64,000 bases of DNA from Clostridium jeddahitimonense (lineage in GTDB: Bacteria > Bacillota > Clostridia > Clostridiales > Clostridiaceae), in assembly GCA_000753455.2 (NCBI GenBank), contig LM994670.1, positions 334,465-398,464 of the forward strand. Direction: 5' to 3'. Both the position numbers and the translations under genes were made by a program. This document shows positions 54,763 to 63,561 of the stretch, piece by piece; positions within the stretch are counted from its first letter, which is position 1, and every line of letters begins with the position of its first letter. The notes under the pieces are model-generated. The model saw only the letters and a list, made by a program, of their open reading frames with translations. It was not told the DNA's origin and ran no database searches.

Positions 54763-55410
54763 ATGAAGAGTTTTGTTTTTTTATCAGTGATAGAGTCATT
54801 TTTATTAGTAACAGCACTTTCAATGGATGCATTTGTTGCAAGTTTTGCTTATGGAACTAATAAAATTAAGATACCATTTAAGTCAGTAGCTATTATTAAT
54901 ATTATTTGCACAAGCTTTTTAGCTATTGCATTATTAGTAGGAAATATAGTTAAGGATTATATTCCAGCAGAGGTTACATCATGGGTTTGTTTTAGTGTAC
55001 TTTTTATCCTAGGTATTATAAAGATATTTGATAGTTCATTAAAGTCATGGTTAAAAAAAGGAGTGTCTAATAGTCAAGATGTGTCTTTCAAGTTATTAGA
55101 TTTTAGATTCTTTTTAAAGGTATGTTCAGATAGTACAGAAGCTGATAGGGATAAGTCTAAAATTTTATCATCTATGGAAGCTACAAGTTTAGCTATTGCT
55201 TTATCATTAGACGGATTAGCAGCAGGATTTAGTGTGGCCTTATTAGAGGCTAATTTTTTTGAAATAGTAATATTTTCATTGATAACTGGTATGATAGCAG
55301 TTATACTTGGATGTTTTATAGGAAATAAGGTAGCAGAAAAAATAAATATTAATATATCTTGGATAAGTGGATTGATATTAATGATATTGGCTTTTATTAA
55401 AATATTGTAG
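54763..55410 (+). CDS. ytaF: YtaF-type sporulation membrane protein (MntP-like)
   Basis: A 215-aa six-TM protein with two repeated halves. TALSMDAFVASFAYG and IALSLDGLAAGFSVALLE carry the MntP-family Asp residues. The split halves and the cytoplasmic linker match YtaF rather than MntP proper. It is linked to sporulation in related bacteria; an ion-transport role is possible. GGCAGGGGG precedes the ATG. Confidence 0.82.
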   Translation: MKSFVFLSVIESFLLVTALSMDAFVASFAYGTNKIKIPFKSVAIINIICTSFLAIALLVGNIVKDYIPAEVTSWVCFSVLFILGIIKIFDSSLKSWLKKGVSNSQDVSFKLLDFRFFLKVCSDSTEADRDKSKILSSMEATSLAIALSLDGLAAGFSVALLEANFFEIVIFSLITGMIAVILGCFIGNKVAEKININISWISGLILMILAFIKIL

Positions 55411-55577
55411 AAAGGTATAAATCTTTATTTTAATATTGATGAAAATTAATATTAGAAGTATATAATTTGTATAAATATGTCTTAGAAAACGTTTATTAAG
55501 ATAAAGTTAAGTAAATTATTAAAAAAATAATGTAATACGAAAATTATTGATAATTTAAAAAAAGTATATGGAAATTA

Positions 55578-55607
55578 TTGACAAATATTAAATAAACTCA
55601 TTATAAT
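55578..55607 (+). promoter_or_regulatory. Consensus promoter of the opp operon
   Basis: A perfect TTGACA and a perfect TATAAT are separated by 18 bp. Transcription would start near 55614, a few bases before a strong terminator hairpin. Confidence 0.8.
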
Positions 55608-55621
55608 AATATATAATAAAC

Positions 55622-55668
55622 AACGGGGTTATGACTTAAACAAAGCCATAACCTCGTTTTGTTTTTTT
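55622..55668 (+). terminator. Leader terminator before the peptide-binding protein gene
   Basis: AACGGGGTTATGACTT pairs with AAGCCATAACCTCGTT (one G-U, one mismatch) across AAACA. It is followed by TTGTTTTTTT. It sits between the promoter and the gene, so it must be read through or relieved for expression. Confidence 0.85.
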
Positions 55669-55694
55669 ATAAAAATTAATAAGGGGGCAAAAAG

Positions 55695-57377
55695 ATGAAA
55701 AAGATTAAACAATTATTATCCTTGGTACTTGTTTCTGCATTATCATTGGGGCTGATATCATGTGGAAATGGTAGTACATCATCAGGCAATACTTCATCTG
55801 GAGATCCTACTCAATCAGAATCTACAGATGGAGCTACTGGCCAAGGTGCTGATAGTTTAAAGGTTCATATTGATGTTGAAGTAGCATCAATGGATCCACA
55901 AATTGCAACAGATGGAACTTCTTTTGAAGTTTTAGCTGCAGTAACTGAAGGGTTATTCTCTGTAGATGATGCAGGATCACCTATTAAGGCTTTAGCAGAA
56001 AATGTTGAAAAGAGCGAGGATGGATTGAAGTATACTATTACTTTAAAAGATGCGAAGTGGACAAATGGGACACCTGTAACTGCAAATGATTTTGTATTTG
56101 CATGGAGACGTCTTGTAGATCCTAAGGTTGCAAGTGAATATGCATTTATAGTAGGAATCGCAGGTATAAAAAATGCAGATGATATTGCAGCTGGCAAAAT
56201 GGATTTAGACCAATTAGGAGTTACAGCTAAAGATGATAAGACTTTAGAGGTTGAATTAGATACTCCGGTTCCATTCTTTGAAAGTTTAATGTCATTCCCT
56301 TCATTCTTACCAGTAAATGAAGAGTTCTTTAATCAATGTGGTGATAGTTTTGCAACAAGTCCAGATACTATTCTTTGCAATGGACCATTTAAGATAACTT
56401 CTTATGAACCAGCAGCAACAACTATAGAATTAGTTAAAAATGAAGATTATTGGGATGCTGGAGCAGTTAGTCTTTCAGGAATAAAATATCAAGTAATTAA
56501 AGATGCACAACAAACTATGCTTGCTTACCAAAATGGCGATTTAGATGTAGCTACACTTTCAGGGGAACAAGTAGAACAATTCCAAGCAGATTCTGAATTT
56601 AATAACATAATGGCTGGATACCTTTGGTATATATCTCCTAATCAAAATGTTGCAGGGTTAGAAAATGAAAATTTACGTAAGGCAATAGCAATGTCATTTG
56701 ATAAAACAGCTATAGTCAACAATATATTAAAAGACGGTTCTATAGTAGCAGACTTTGCAGTACCAACATTATTAGCAACAGGACCAGATGGCAAAGATTT
56801 TAGAGAAGGAAGTAAGACTTACCTTTCTTATGATAAAGCAAAGGCTTTAGAATATTTTGAAAAGGCAAAATCAGAGTTAGGCAAAGATTCATTTGCTTAT
56901 ACAATGATAGTTGAAGATACAGAAGCAGCTCAAAATGTTGCACAATTTATTCAAGCAGAAATTCAAACTACACTTCCAGGTGTTACTATAAATCTTGAGG
57001 TTATGCCTAAGAAGAATAGAGTTGAAAGATTACAAGATGGTACATTTGAATTAGGTTTAACAAGATGGGGACCTGACTATGCAGACCCAATGACTTATTT
57101 AGATATGTGGACTACAGATAGTTCTAATAACTATGGTTTTTGGTCAAATCCAGATTATGATGCAGTAATTCAATCAGCTAAAAAAGGTGAATTAGCATTA
57201 GATGTTGAAAAGAGATGGGAAGCATTAAAAGAAGCTGAAGGCGTAGTAATGGATGAAGCAGTTATATTCCCAGTTTATCAAAAAGGTAATGCTGTAATGA
57301 TTAAGAGTAATGTTTCAGGAATTGAATTCCACTCAGTAGGTATTAATAGAGTATTTAAGAATACTACTAAAAATTAA
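55695..57377 (+). CDS. Oligopeptide ABC transporter substrate-binding lipoprotein
   Basis: A 560-aa OppA/DppA-type (SBP_bac_5) protein. Signal peptide with lipobox LISC, lipidated at Cys23. A Ser/Thr/Gly-rich linker follows. Ligand-domain landmarks are LTEGLFSVDDAG-like region, WTNGTPVTANDFVFAWRRL and RWGPDYADPMTYLDMW. It captures peptides outside the cell for the downstream permease. AAGGGGGC precedes the ATG. It is preceded by a leader terminator. Confidence 0.93.
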   Translation: MKKIKQLLSLVLVSALSLGLISCGNGSTSSGNTSSGDPTQSESTDGATGQGADSLKVHIDVEVASMDPQIATDGTSFEVLAAVTEGLFSVDDAGSPIKALAENVEKSEDGLKYTITLKDAKWTNGTPVTANDFVFAWRRLVDPKVASEYAFIVGIAGIKNADDIAAGKMDLDQLGVTAKDDKTLEVELDTPVPFFESLMSFPSFLPVNEEFFNQCGDSFATSPDTILCNGPFKITSYEPAATTIELVKNEDYWDAGAVSLSGIKYQVIKDAQQTMLAYQNGDLDVATLSGEQVEQFQADSEFNNIMAGYLWYISPNQNVAGLENENLRKAIAMSFDKTAIVNNILKDGSIVADFAVPTLLATGPDGKDFREGSKTYLSYDKAKALEYFEKAKSELGKDSFAYTMIVEDTEAAQNVAQFIQAEIQTTLPGVTINLEVMPKKNRVERLQDGTFELGLTRWGPDYADPMTYLDMWTTDSSNNYGFWSNPDYDAVIQSAKKGELALDVEKRWEALKEAEGVVMDEAVIFPVYQKGNAVMIKSNVSGIEFHSVGINRVFKNTTKN

Positions 57378-57446
57378 GAGGTTTTAACAAATGTTACAGT
57401 GGTCTAAGTTTAGCCACTGTAATATTGTTTAAAGGAGGTAAACACG

Positions 57447-58388
57447 ATGAAAAAATACTTGTTTAAGCGAATATGCATTGCGGTGTTAACTCTATTAGCC
57501 ATTCTTTTAGTATTATTTTTAATGCTAGAATTTATGCCAGGATCTCCATTTAATGATGAAAAATTAACGGTAGATCAAATAGCTATATTAAATGCAAAAT
57601 ATGGATTAGATCAGCCTATATATATAAGATTTTTCAATTATGTGAAGAATATGCTTACTGGTGATTTTGGAGTTTCGTACACAATAGCTAAAAATACACC
57701 TATATCAACTTTACTTCAAACAAGATTACCTATTTCATTAAAGATAGGCGGTCAAGCAGTTCTTTTAGGAACTATAGTAGGATTGATTTTAGGGATAATA
57801 GCAGCACTAAATCATAATAAAATTTGGGATACAATAACAACAATAATTTCAGTTTTAGGTGTTAGCTTACCGTCATATGTATTTGCTTTAGCACTTTCAT
57901 ATTCCTTAGGATTTAAGTTAAAGTGGTTTCCACTTCTTTATTCAGTGGAGGCACCATTTAAGTCCTCAGTATTACCGACAATTGCACTATGTATGTTTAC
58001 AATAGCTACAATAGCTAGATTTACAAGAACAGAGATGATAGAGGTAATAGATTCTGATTATATACTTTTGGCAGAAAGTAAAGGTATAAAAGGAACAAAA
58101 TTAATAGTTAGACATGAGTTAAGGAATGCATTAATTCCTATAATTACTGTTTTAGCACCACTTGTTGTAGGGCTTATGACAGGTAGCTTGGTTATAGAAA
58201 AGATATTCTCTATTCCAGGTATAGGAAGCCTTTTAGTTACAGCTATACAATCAAATGATTATAACGTAATTATGGCTTTAGCATTTATTTATAGTGCTAT
58301 GTATATAGGAATAATGCTTGTAGTTGATATATTATATGGAGTAATTGATCCAAGAATAAGATTAGCAAAGGAGGACAGTCATGAGTAA
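57447..58388 (+). CDS. Oligopeptide ABC transporter permease OppB type
   Basis: A 313-aa inner-membrane permease with six TM segments. N-terminal region has FMPGSPFNDEKL. The EAA-type loop for ATPase contact is in LLAESKGIKGTKLIVRHELR. AAAGGAGG precedes the ATG. It overlaps the next gene by 8 nt. Confidence 0.93.
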   Translation: MKKYLFKRICIAVLTLLAILLVLFLMLEFMPGSPFNDEKLTVDQIAILNAKYGLDQPIYIRFFNYVKNMLTGDFGVSYTIAKNTPISTLLQTRLPISLKIGGQAVLLGTIVGLILGIIAALNHNKIWDTITTIISVLGVSLPSYVFALALSYSLGFKLKWFPLLYSVEAPFKSSVLPTIALCMFTIATIARFTRTEMIEVIDSDYILLAESKGIKGTKLIVRHELRNALIPIITVLAPLVVGLMTGSLVIEKIFSIPGIGSLLVTAIQSNDYNVIMALAFIYSAMYIGIMLVVDILYGVIDPRIRLAKEDSHE

Positions 58389-59448
58389 TGTAGTTGCAAG
58401 AGATATAGAATTAGATTTTTTAGACCATGATTTTGAATTTGTTGGTTCAGAAAATGTATCTACTATTGACAGTACCTATGCTAGTCAGCCCTATTGGAAA
58501 GATGTGCTTAGTAGATTTGTTAAAAATAAAGGAGCAATAATTGGATCAATATGTGTAGTTTTAATAATATTTATGGCTATAGTTGGAGTTGGATTAAACG
58601 AACATACTTATGATTCTCAAATAATAGCTCATCAAAACTTAGCACCGAGAGTTCAAGGCTTAGAGAGTTTAGGGATATTTGATGGTAGTGAAAAGATGAC
58701 AACATCATCAGGAACAGTAGAGGTTAATAAATATGTATCAGCTAATGGTAGTGTTACAGGATTAGAAGATACTTATTACTGGTTTGGGACAGATGTTTTA
58801 GGCAGAGATATATTCACTAGAACATGGATGGGGACAAGGATATCTCTATATATAGCATTAGTTGCAGTTTTAATAGATATGCTTTTTGGTTTAAGTTATG
58901 GACTTATTTCAGGTTATTTTGGTGGAGCTATTGATAATGCAATGCAGAGGTTCGCTGAAATATTAAATGGAATACCTAATCTTGTAATAGTTACCTTACT
59001 TATAATTGTGCTGAAGCCAGGACTTTTAACAATTACCTTTTCTCTTATGATTACGGGATGGATTGGTATGAGTCGTATAGCTAGGGCACAAGTTTTAAAA
59101 TTAAAAGAGCAAGAATTTATATTAGCATCAAGGACTTTAGGAGCAAGAAATTTCTTTATAATTTTTAAAGAGATATTACCTAATATTTTTGGTCAAATAA
59201 TTACAAATACAATGTTCTCAATTCCAAATGCAATATTTACAGAAGCATTTTTAGCATTTATAGGACTTGGAGTTCCAGCCCCTATGGCATCATTAGGATC
59301 ACTTATAAGTGAAGCATTTAAGTCTTTTACAACACATCCTTATATGATAATACCACCAGTAATAGTTTTAGCTATATTAATGCTTAGCTTTAACATGTTA
59401 GCAGATGGACTTAGAGATGCTTTTGATCCAAAGATGCAGGAAATGTAG
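58381..59448 (+). CDS. Oligopeptide ABC transporter permease OppC type
   Basis: A 355-aa permease. The N-terminal cytoplasmic part is followed by TM1, then a longer than usual external loop (residues about 75-140). Next is the family motif YWFGTDVLGRDIFTRTWMG. The EAA-type loop is ILASRTLGARNFFIIFKEILP. Overlap with the OppB-type gene indicates coupled translation. It pairs with OppB to form the channel. Confidence 0.93.
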   Translation: MSNVVARDIELDFLDHDFEFVGSENVSTIDSTYASQPYWKDVLSRFVKNKGAIIGSICVVLIIFMAIVGVGLNEHTYDSQIIAHQNLAPRVQGLESLGIFDGSEKMTTSSGTVEVNKYVSANGSVTGLEDTYYWFGTDVLGRDIFTRTWMGTRISLYIALVAVLIDMLFGLSYGLISGYFGGAIDNAMQRFAEILNGIPNLVIVTLLIIVLKPGLLTITFSLMITGWIGMSRIARAQVLKLKEQEFILASRTLGARNFFIIFKEILPNIFGQIITNTMFSIPNAIFTEAFLAFIGLGVPAPMASLGSLISEAFKSFTTHPYMIIPPVIVLAILMLSFNMLADGLRDAFDPKMQEM

Positions 59449-59460
59449 GAGGTAGATTAT

Positions 59461-60558
59461 ATGAGAGAAAAAGTATTAGAGATTAGAAATTTATCCATAT
59501 CTTTTACAACCTCACAAGGAAAAGTAAATGCAATTAGAGGAGTTGAACTTGATTTATATAGAGGTGAAACATTAGCTATAGTAGGAGAAAGTGGTAGTGG
59601 TAAGTCAGTAACTATGAAATCAGTTATGGGGATATTAAGTAATAATGGAGAAATAAATTCAGGTACTGTTAATTTTTCTTATTATAGAGATGATGAAAAG
59701 ATAGATGTTGATTTGCTAAAACTATCTAAAAAGGAAATGAGAGATAGGATCAATGGGAAGAGGATAGCAATGATATTCCAAGATCCAATGACTTCCTTAA
59801 ATCCTACAATGACAATAGGAAAGCAAATCATGGAAGGAATGATCTATCATTATAAAAAATCAAAAAAAGAGGCTTATGATAAAGCAGTCGAATTATTAAA
59901 GCTTGTTGGAATAAATGATGCTGAAAAGCGTATGAAGAATTATCCTCATCAGCTTTCTGGTGGAATGAGACAAAGAGTAGTTATAGCTATAGCACTTGCT
60001 TGTAATCCAGACCTCTTAATATGTGATGAACCAACCACAGCTTTAGACGTTACAATTCAAGCAAAGATATTAGAGCTTATTAAAGATATTCAAAGAAAGA
60101 TGAATCTATCAGTAATATATATAACTCATGATTTAGGAGTTGTAGCCAAGGTTGCAGATTATGTGGCAGTAATGTATGCAGGTAAAATAGTTGAAAAAGG
60201 TAAGGTAGATGAAATATTCTACGAGCCAAAGCATCCATATACTTGGGGGTTGTTATCAGCAATGCCAGACCTTAATACAAATGAGGATAAACTGTATACA
60301 ATACCTGGGAGTCCACCTAATCTTTTAGTACCTGTTAAAGGTGATGCTTTTGCACCGAGAAATATGTATGCACTAAATATAGATTATAGATTAGAACCTC
60401 CTATGTTTAAAGTTTCAGATACTCATTATGCAGCAACTTGGTTACTTCATAATAAGGCACCTAAAATAGATATGCCAGAGGAACTTAAATTTAAGATAAA
60501 TAGAATGTTAAAGGAGGCGGATATGTATGGAAGAGAAGAAGCCTTTGCTAGAAGTTGA
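59461..60558 (+). CDS. Oligopeptide ABC transporter ATPase OppD type
   Basis: A 365-aa ATP-binding subunit. Walker A is GESGSGKSVTMKSVMG, signature LSGGMRQRV, Walker B LLICDEPTTALDV. The C-terminal oligopeptide-transporter extension ends in a region without the usual Cys cluster. AGGAGG precedes the ATG. Its 3' end overlaps the next gene by 32 nt. Confidence 0.93.
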   Translation: MREKVLEIRNLSISFTTSQGKVNAIRGVELDLYRGETLAIVGESGSGKSVTMKSVMGILSNNGEINSGTVNFSYYRDDEKIDVDLLKLSKKEMRDRINGKRIAMIFQDPMTSLNPTMTIGKQIMEGMIYHYKKSKKEAYDKAVELLKLVGINDAEKRMKNYPHQLSGGMRQRVVIAIALACNPDLLICDEPTTALDVTIQAKILELIKDIQRKMNLSVIYITHDLGVVAKVADYVAVMYAGKIVEKGKVDEIFYEPKHPYTWGLLSAMPDLNTNEDKLYTIPGSPPNLLVPVKGDAFAPRNMYALNIDYRLEPPMFKVSDTHYAATWLLHNKAPKIDMPEELKFKINRMLKEADMYGREEAFARS

Positions 60559-61453
60559 AAACTTAAAGCAGTATTTTAAAGTAAGTAAGAAATTTATAGT
60601 AAGAGCTGTTAATGGAGTTTCCTTTAATATTAATCAAGGAGAGACTTATGGACTTGTTGGAGAATCAGGAAGTGGTAAGTCAACTATAGGAAGGTCAATT
60701 ATTCGTTTATATGATCCTACTGGAGGTAAGATAACTTTTGATGGAGTTGATATAAGTGGTAGACTTTCAAAAAAAGAAGAGAAGCATCTTAGAATAAATA
60801 TGCAGATGATTTTCCAAGATCCTATGGCATGTTTAAATCCTCGTAAAAAGGTTTTAGAAATAATAGCTCAAGGTTTAGACATTCATGGATTATGCAAAGA
60901 TAAGAAAGAAAGAGAAGAAAAAGTATATAAGATATTAGAAAAGGTAGGATTATCAAGGGAGCATGCTGATAGATATCCTCATCAATTTTCAGGAGGACAA
61001 CGACAACGTATAGGAATAGCAAGAGCTCTTATTATGAACCCAAAGCTTATAATTGCAGATGAAGCTATAAGTGCATTAGATGTATCAATTCAAGCACAGG
61101 TTATAAACTTAATGAAAGATATTCAAGAAGAAACTAACATAGCATTTTTATTTATAGCTCATGATTTATCAATGGTTAAATATATTTCTGATAGAATTGG
61201 AGTTCTGCACTTAGGAAACTTGCTTGAAACAGGAACTACTGAAGAGATATTTTCAAGGCCTATTCATCCATATACAAAATCCTTAATATCAGCAATTCCA
61301 CATCCAAATCCAATAGTAGAAAAGATGAGGATAGCTGAAGAATACTGCTATGAGACTAGTGGTATAGATTATAGTAAGGGCAAGGAACAACATGTAGAAG
61401 GAACACATTATGTACTTGCTACAGATGATGAATTTAAAGGTTGGATAAAATAA
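60527..61453 (+). CDS. Oligopeptide ABC transporter ATPase OppF type
   Basis: A 308-aa ATP-binding subunit. Walker A GESGSGKSTIGRS, signature FSGGQRQRIGIARAL, Walker B LIIADEAISALDVSIQAQ (Ala where many have Pro-Val). Start is ATG inside the OppD-type gene, nine bases after GGAGG. It completes the transporter. A large palindrome follows its stop. Confidence 0.93.
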   Translation: MEEKKPLLEVENLKQYFKVSKKFIVRAVNGVSFNINQGETYGLVGESGSGKSTIGRSIIRLYDPTGGKITFDGVDISGRLSKKEEKHLRINMQMIFQDPMACLNPRKKVLEIIAQGLDIHGLCKDKKEREEKVYKILEKVGLSREHADRYPHQFSGGQRQRIGIARALIMNPKLIIADEAISALDVSIQAQVINLMKDIQEETNIAFLFIAHDLSMVKYISDRIGVLHLGNLLETGTTEEIFSRPIHPYTKSLISAIPHPNPIVEKMRIAEEYCYETSGIDYSKGKEQHVEGTHYVLATDDEFKGWIK

Positions 61454-61482
61454 TATAAATAGTACCTCCTTAAAAATATATA

Positions 61483-61555
61483 GCTACCTCAAAATAGTTA
61501 AAACAATAGTTATTTTATGATAAAAACTGTATTGTTGAGATTATTTTTAGGTAGC
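61483..61555 (+). repeat. Large imperfect palindrome after the opp operon
   Basis: GCTACCT at the left pairs with AGGTAGC at the right. Inner arms (AAAACAATA with TGTATTGTT, TTATTTTAT with ATAAAA) extend it. It may end the opp transcript. Its right end touches the tautomerase remnant. Confidence 0.6.
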
Positions 61556-61775
61556 ATTTGAAGATGAATATTCATTATATTTTAGGGGGAATGAGCTTTA
61601 GTATGGGGCTTTTGTTGAAGTAAAAATATTTGGTAAGGCGGAAAAATTATATTTAGATATGATTACTAGAGATATTTGCAAGTTGTATGAAGAAGAATTA
61701 AATATACCTTAAGAATCTATATATATTAAATATGAAGAAGTAGATAATTGGATACTTAATGGATTTAACTTTTAA
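61551..61775 (+). pseudogene. Remnant of a MIF/tautomerase-family gene
   Basis: One reading frame gives a recognisable tautomerase C-terminal part: VAFEDEYSLYFRGNEL, then AFVEVKIFGKAEK, EELNIP, YIKYEEV and NGFNF. It has in-frame stops TAG at 61599 and TAA at 61710. The N-terminus, with the catalytic Pro, is missing; the frame runs straight into the palindrome. No ribosome site is left. The family assignment is from remembered motifs in phenylpyruvate tautomerase/MIF-like proteins. Confidence 0.72.
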
Positions 61776-61849
61776 GTAATAAAATATTGCAATATGGGTT
61801 ATTAGTGTATAATTGTATTATAAATACTCTTTTATAGATAGAGGTTAAA

Positions 61850-62311
61850 ATGAGTATACGAAGATATGAATCAAGAGATTGCAATGATATTATAAATTTA
61901 TTTTATAATACAGTTCATACTATAAATTCTAAAGATTATACTAAAGATGAACTAGAGGCTTGGGCACCTAAGGATTTAGATTTAAGTTTATGGGATAAAT
62001 CATTTTTGAAGAATTATACAATAGTATTTATTTTAGATAATACTATTGTTGGTTTTGGTGATATTAATGAAGATGGATATCTTGATAGGCTTTATGTACA
62101 TAAAGATTATCAAAGAAGAGGTATTGCTAAAGAAATTGTTGATAATTTAGAATGTTATGTTGAAAAGCTTGGAGCAAATATTATAACAACTGAAGCATCT
62201 ATCACAGCAAAGCCTTTTTTTGAAAAGATGGGTTATAAGATTATTAAGGAACAACAAGTTGAGAGAAGAGGACAATATCTAACTAATTATATAATGCAAA
62301 AACGTATATAA
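61850..62311 (+). CDS. GNAT-family N-acetyltransferase
   Basis: A 153-aa acyl-CoA-dependent acetyltransferase, YafP-like. The acetyl-CoA loop is LYVHKDYQRRGIAKEIVDNL, and the C-terminal part has ASITAKPFFEKMGYKIIKEQ. The substrate is unknown. GAGG precedes the ATG weakly. It is monocistronic with a terminator about 70 nt downstream. Confidence 0.88.
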   Translation: MSIRRYESRDCNDIINLFYNTVHTINSKDYTKDELEAWAPKDLDLSLWDKSFLKNYTIVFILDNTIVGFGDINEDGYLDRLYVHKDYQRRGIAKEIVDNLECYVEKLGANIITTEASITAKPFFEKMGYKIIKEQQVERRGQYLTNYIMQKRI

Positions 62312-62382
62312 AATTAAATTAGAGAAGAGTATATAAGAATAGTGTTTATAAAAGCGTTTAATTATGACTTTTTTAATCTATT

Positions 62383-62428
62383 TAAACCAGTGTAGTATTA
62401 TAAAAGTTAATATTACACTGGTTTTATG
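62383..62428. terminator. Terminator between GNAT and nitroreductase genes
   Basis: AAACCAGTGTAGTATTA pairs with TAATATTACACTGGTTT (one mismatch) across a 7-nt loop, followed by TAT. It probably serves both convergent genes. Confidence 0.8.
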
Positions 62429-62464
62429 CTTTAAGTTAATTTATATAGAACATATTAAAGAGTG

Positions 62465-63286
62465 TTAAATCCAATTAATACTAGCCTCTTTTCTAGGGGT
62501 AGTTCTTTGATACGTAACATCTGGATATCCAATCACTAAAATAGAAATTATTGATTTACCATCTTTTATTTCAAGCAAATCTAATATTTCTTTATTATCT
62601 TGAGCAGCAATTTGAAGAAATCCACTAAAGAATGTTCCAAGACCTAAGGCATCAGTCATAAGCTCCATATTTGAAGATGCTAAACCGCCATTTATAGGAT
62701 TGGGTGAAGTAACAAATATTGCAAGAGGAGCATTGAAGAATAATCTATCATTTTTTATTGGATCTTTTTTAAATTCATTATAACTATATAACCACATATT
62801 AGCATATCTTTTAAGATGTTCTGTTTCAGGTGTTAAGTTTGCTAATATATATTCACCTTTTTTCTTTAAGCTTTCATAAGCTAATTCTCTTAGTTCGCTT
62901 AATTTTTTTGTAACTACTATATAACTAACATCTTGGCTATTTCTTGAAGTTTGAGTATATCTTCCAGCCTCTATGATTTTAATTATTTTTTCTTTTTCTA
63001 CTTCTTTATTTTTAAATCTTCTAACGCTTCTTCTAAACTTTATAAAATTTAAAAGATTTTCAGGATTAACAGAAAAAGTTTCTTTGTTATAAGGTACTAC
63101 TTCATTCATATTGTAATCATCTGTTGAAACAGCTTCTACTGGACAGACTGCAACACAGTGACCACATTTTATACAACCTTCGTTATTAATATCTGCTTTT
63201 CCATCCTTTAATGAAATTACACTGGCAGGACAATCTTTAATACATTGCATACAAGCTATACATTTGTTTCTATCTACTTTAAACAT
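62465..63286 (-). CDS. Ferredoxin-nitroreductase fusion protein
   Basis: A 273-aa flavoprotein. The N-terminal two [4Fe-4S] motifs are CIACMQCIKDCP and CIKCGHCVAVCP. The nitroreductase domain begins near residue 75 with FRRSVRRFKNKEVEKEK, and GLGTFFSGFLQIAA follows. It would reduce nitro compounds, quinones or similar using ferredoxin-level electrons. I chose the ATG with AAGGAGTG upstream; an ATG 26 codons earlier adds non-conserved residues. A LysR gene is divergent. Confidence 0.9.
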   Translation of the reverse strand: MFKVDRNKCIACMQCIKDCPASVISLKDGKADINNEGCIKCGHCVAVCPVEAVSTDDYNMNEVVPYNKETFSVNPENLLNFIKFRRSVRRFKNKEVEKEKIIKIIEAGRYTQTSRNSQDVSYIVVTKKLSELRELAYESLKKKGEYILANLTPETEHLKRYANMWLYSYNEFKKDPIKNDRLFFNAPLAIFVTSPNPINGGLASSNMELMTDALGLGTFFSGFLQIAAQDNKEILDLLEIKDGKSIISILVIGYPDVTYQRTTPRKEASINWI

Positions 63287-63422
63287 TTGAACACACTCCT
63301 TAGCTTTTATTATTATCATATTAGCATAAAAATATAGAGTACTAAATTTGACACTAATATGCATGAAATTTATAATTTAATTATTGGTAAAGTAAGTACT
63401 ATTCTTTTGATAATGAGATTAT

Positions 63423-63438
63423 ATCACTATATAGTGAT
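63423..63438. promoter_or_regulatory. Perfect 16-bp palindrome, possible LysR box
   Basis: ATCACTATATAGTGAT is a perfect palindrome with ATC-N10-GAT ends, as in LysR-type operator sites. It lies between the nitroreductase and the LysR gene. Function is inferred. Confidence 0.5.
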
Positions 63439-63464
63439 GAGGGTCTAATTGAAAAAAATCATAA

Positions 63465-63487
63465 ATATATAACTAAAAGTTATATAT
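63465..63487. repeat. Second palindrome upstream of the LysR gene
   Basis: ATATATAACT and AGTTATATAT flank AAA. It may be an operator or simply A/T-rich promoter DNA. Confidence 0.4.
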
Positions 63488-63561
63488 TAACTAAAAAGAA
63501 TAGCAACAAAAATGATATAAATACTAGTAATATATAAATAAAAGTATTATGAGGAGAGAAA

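Noticed and set aside
55494..55507. cre-like AGAAAACGTTTATT upstream of the opp promoter
   Set aside because: Three mismatches to the consensus and about 70 bp upstream of the -35 box. I kept it only as a remark.
63287..63364. Longer N-terminus for the ferredoxin-nitroreductase
   Set aside because: The extension is not ferredoxin-like, and AAGGAGTG precedes the internal ATG.
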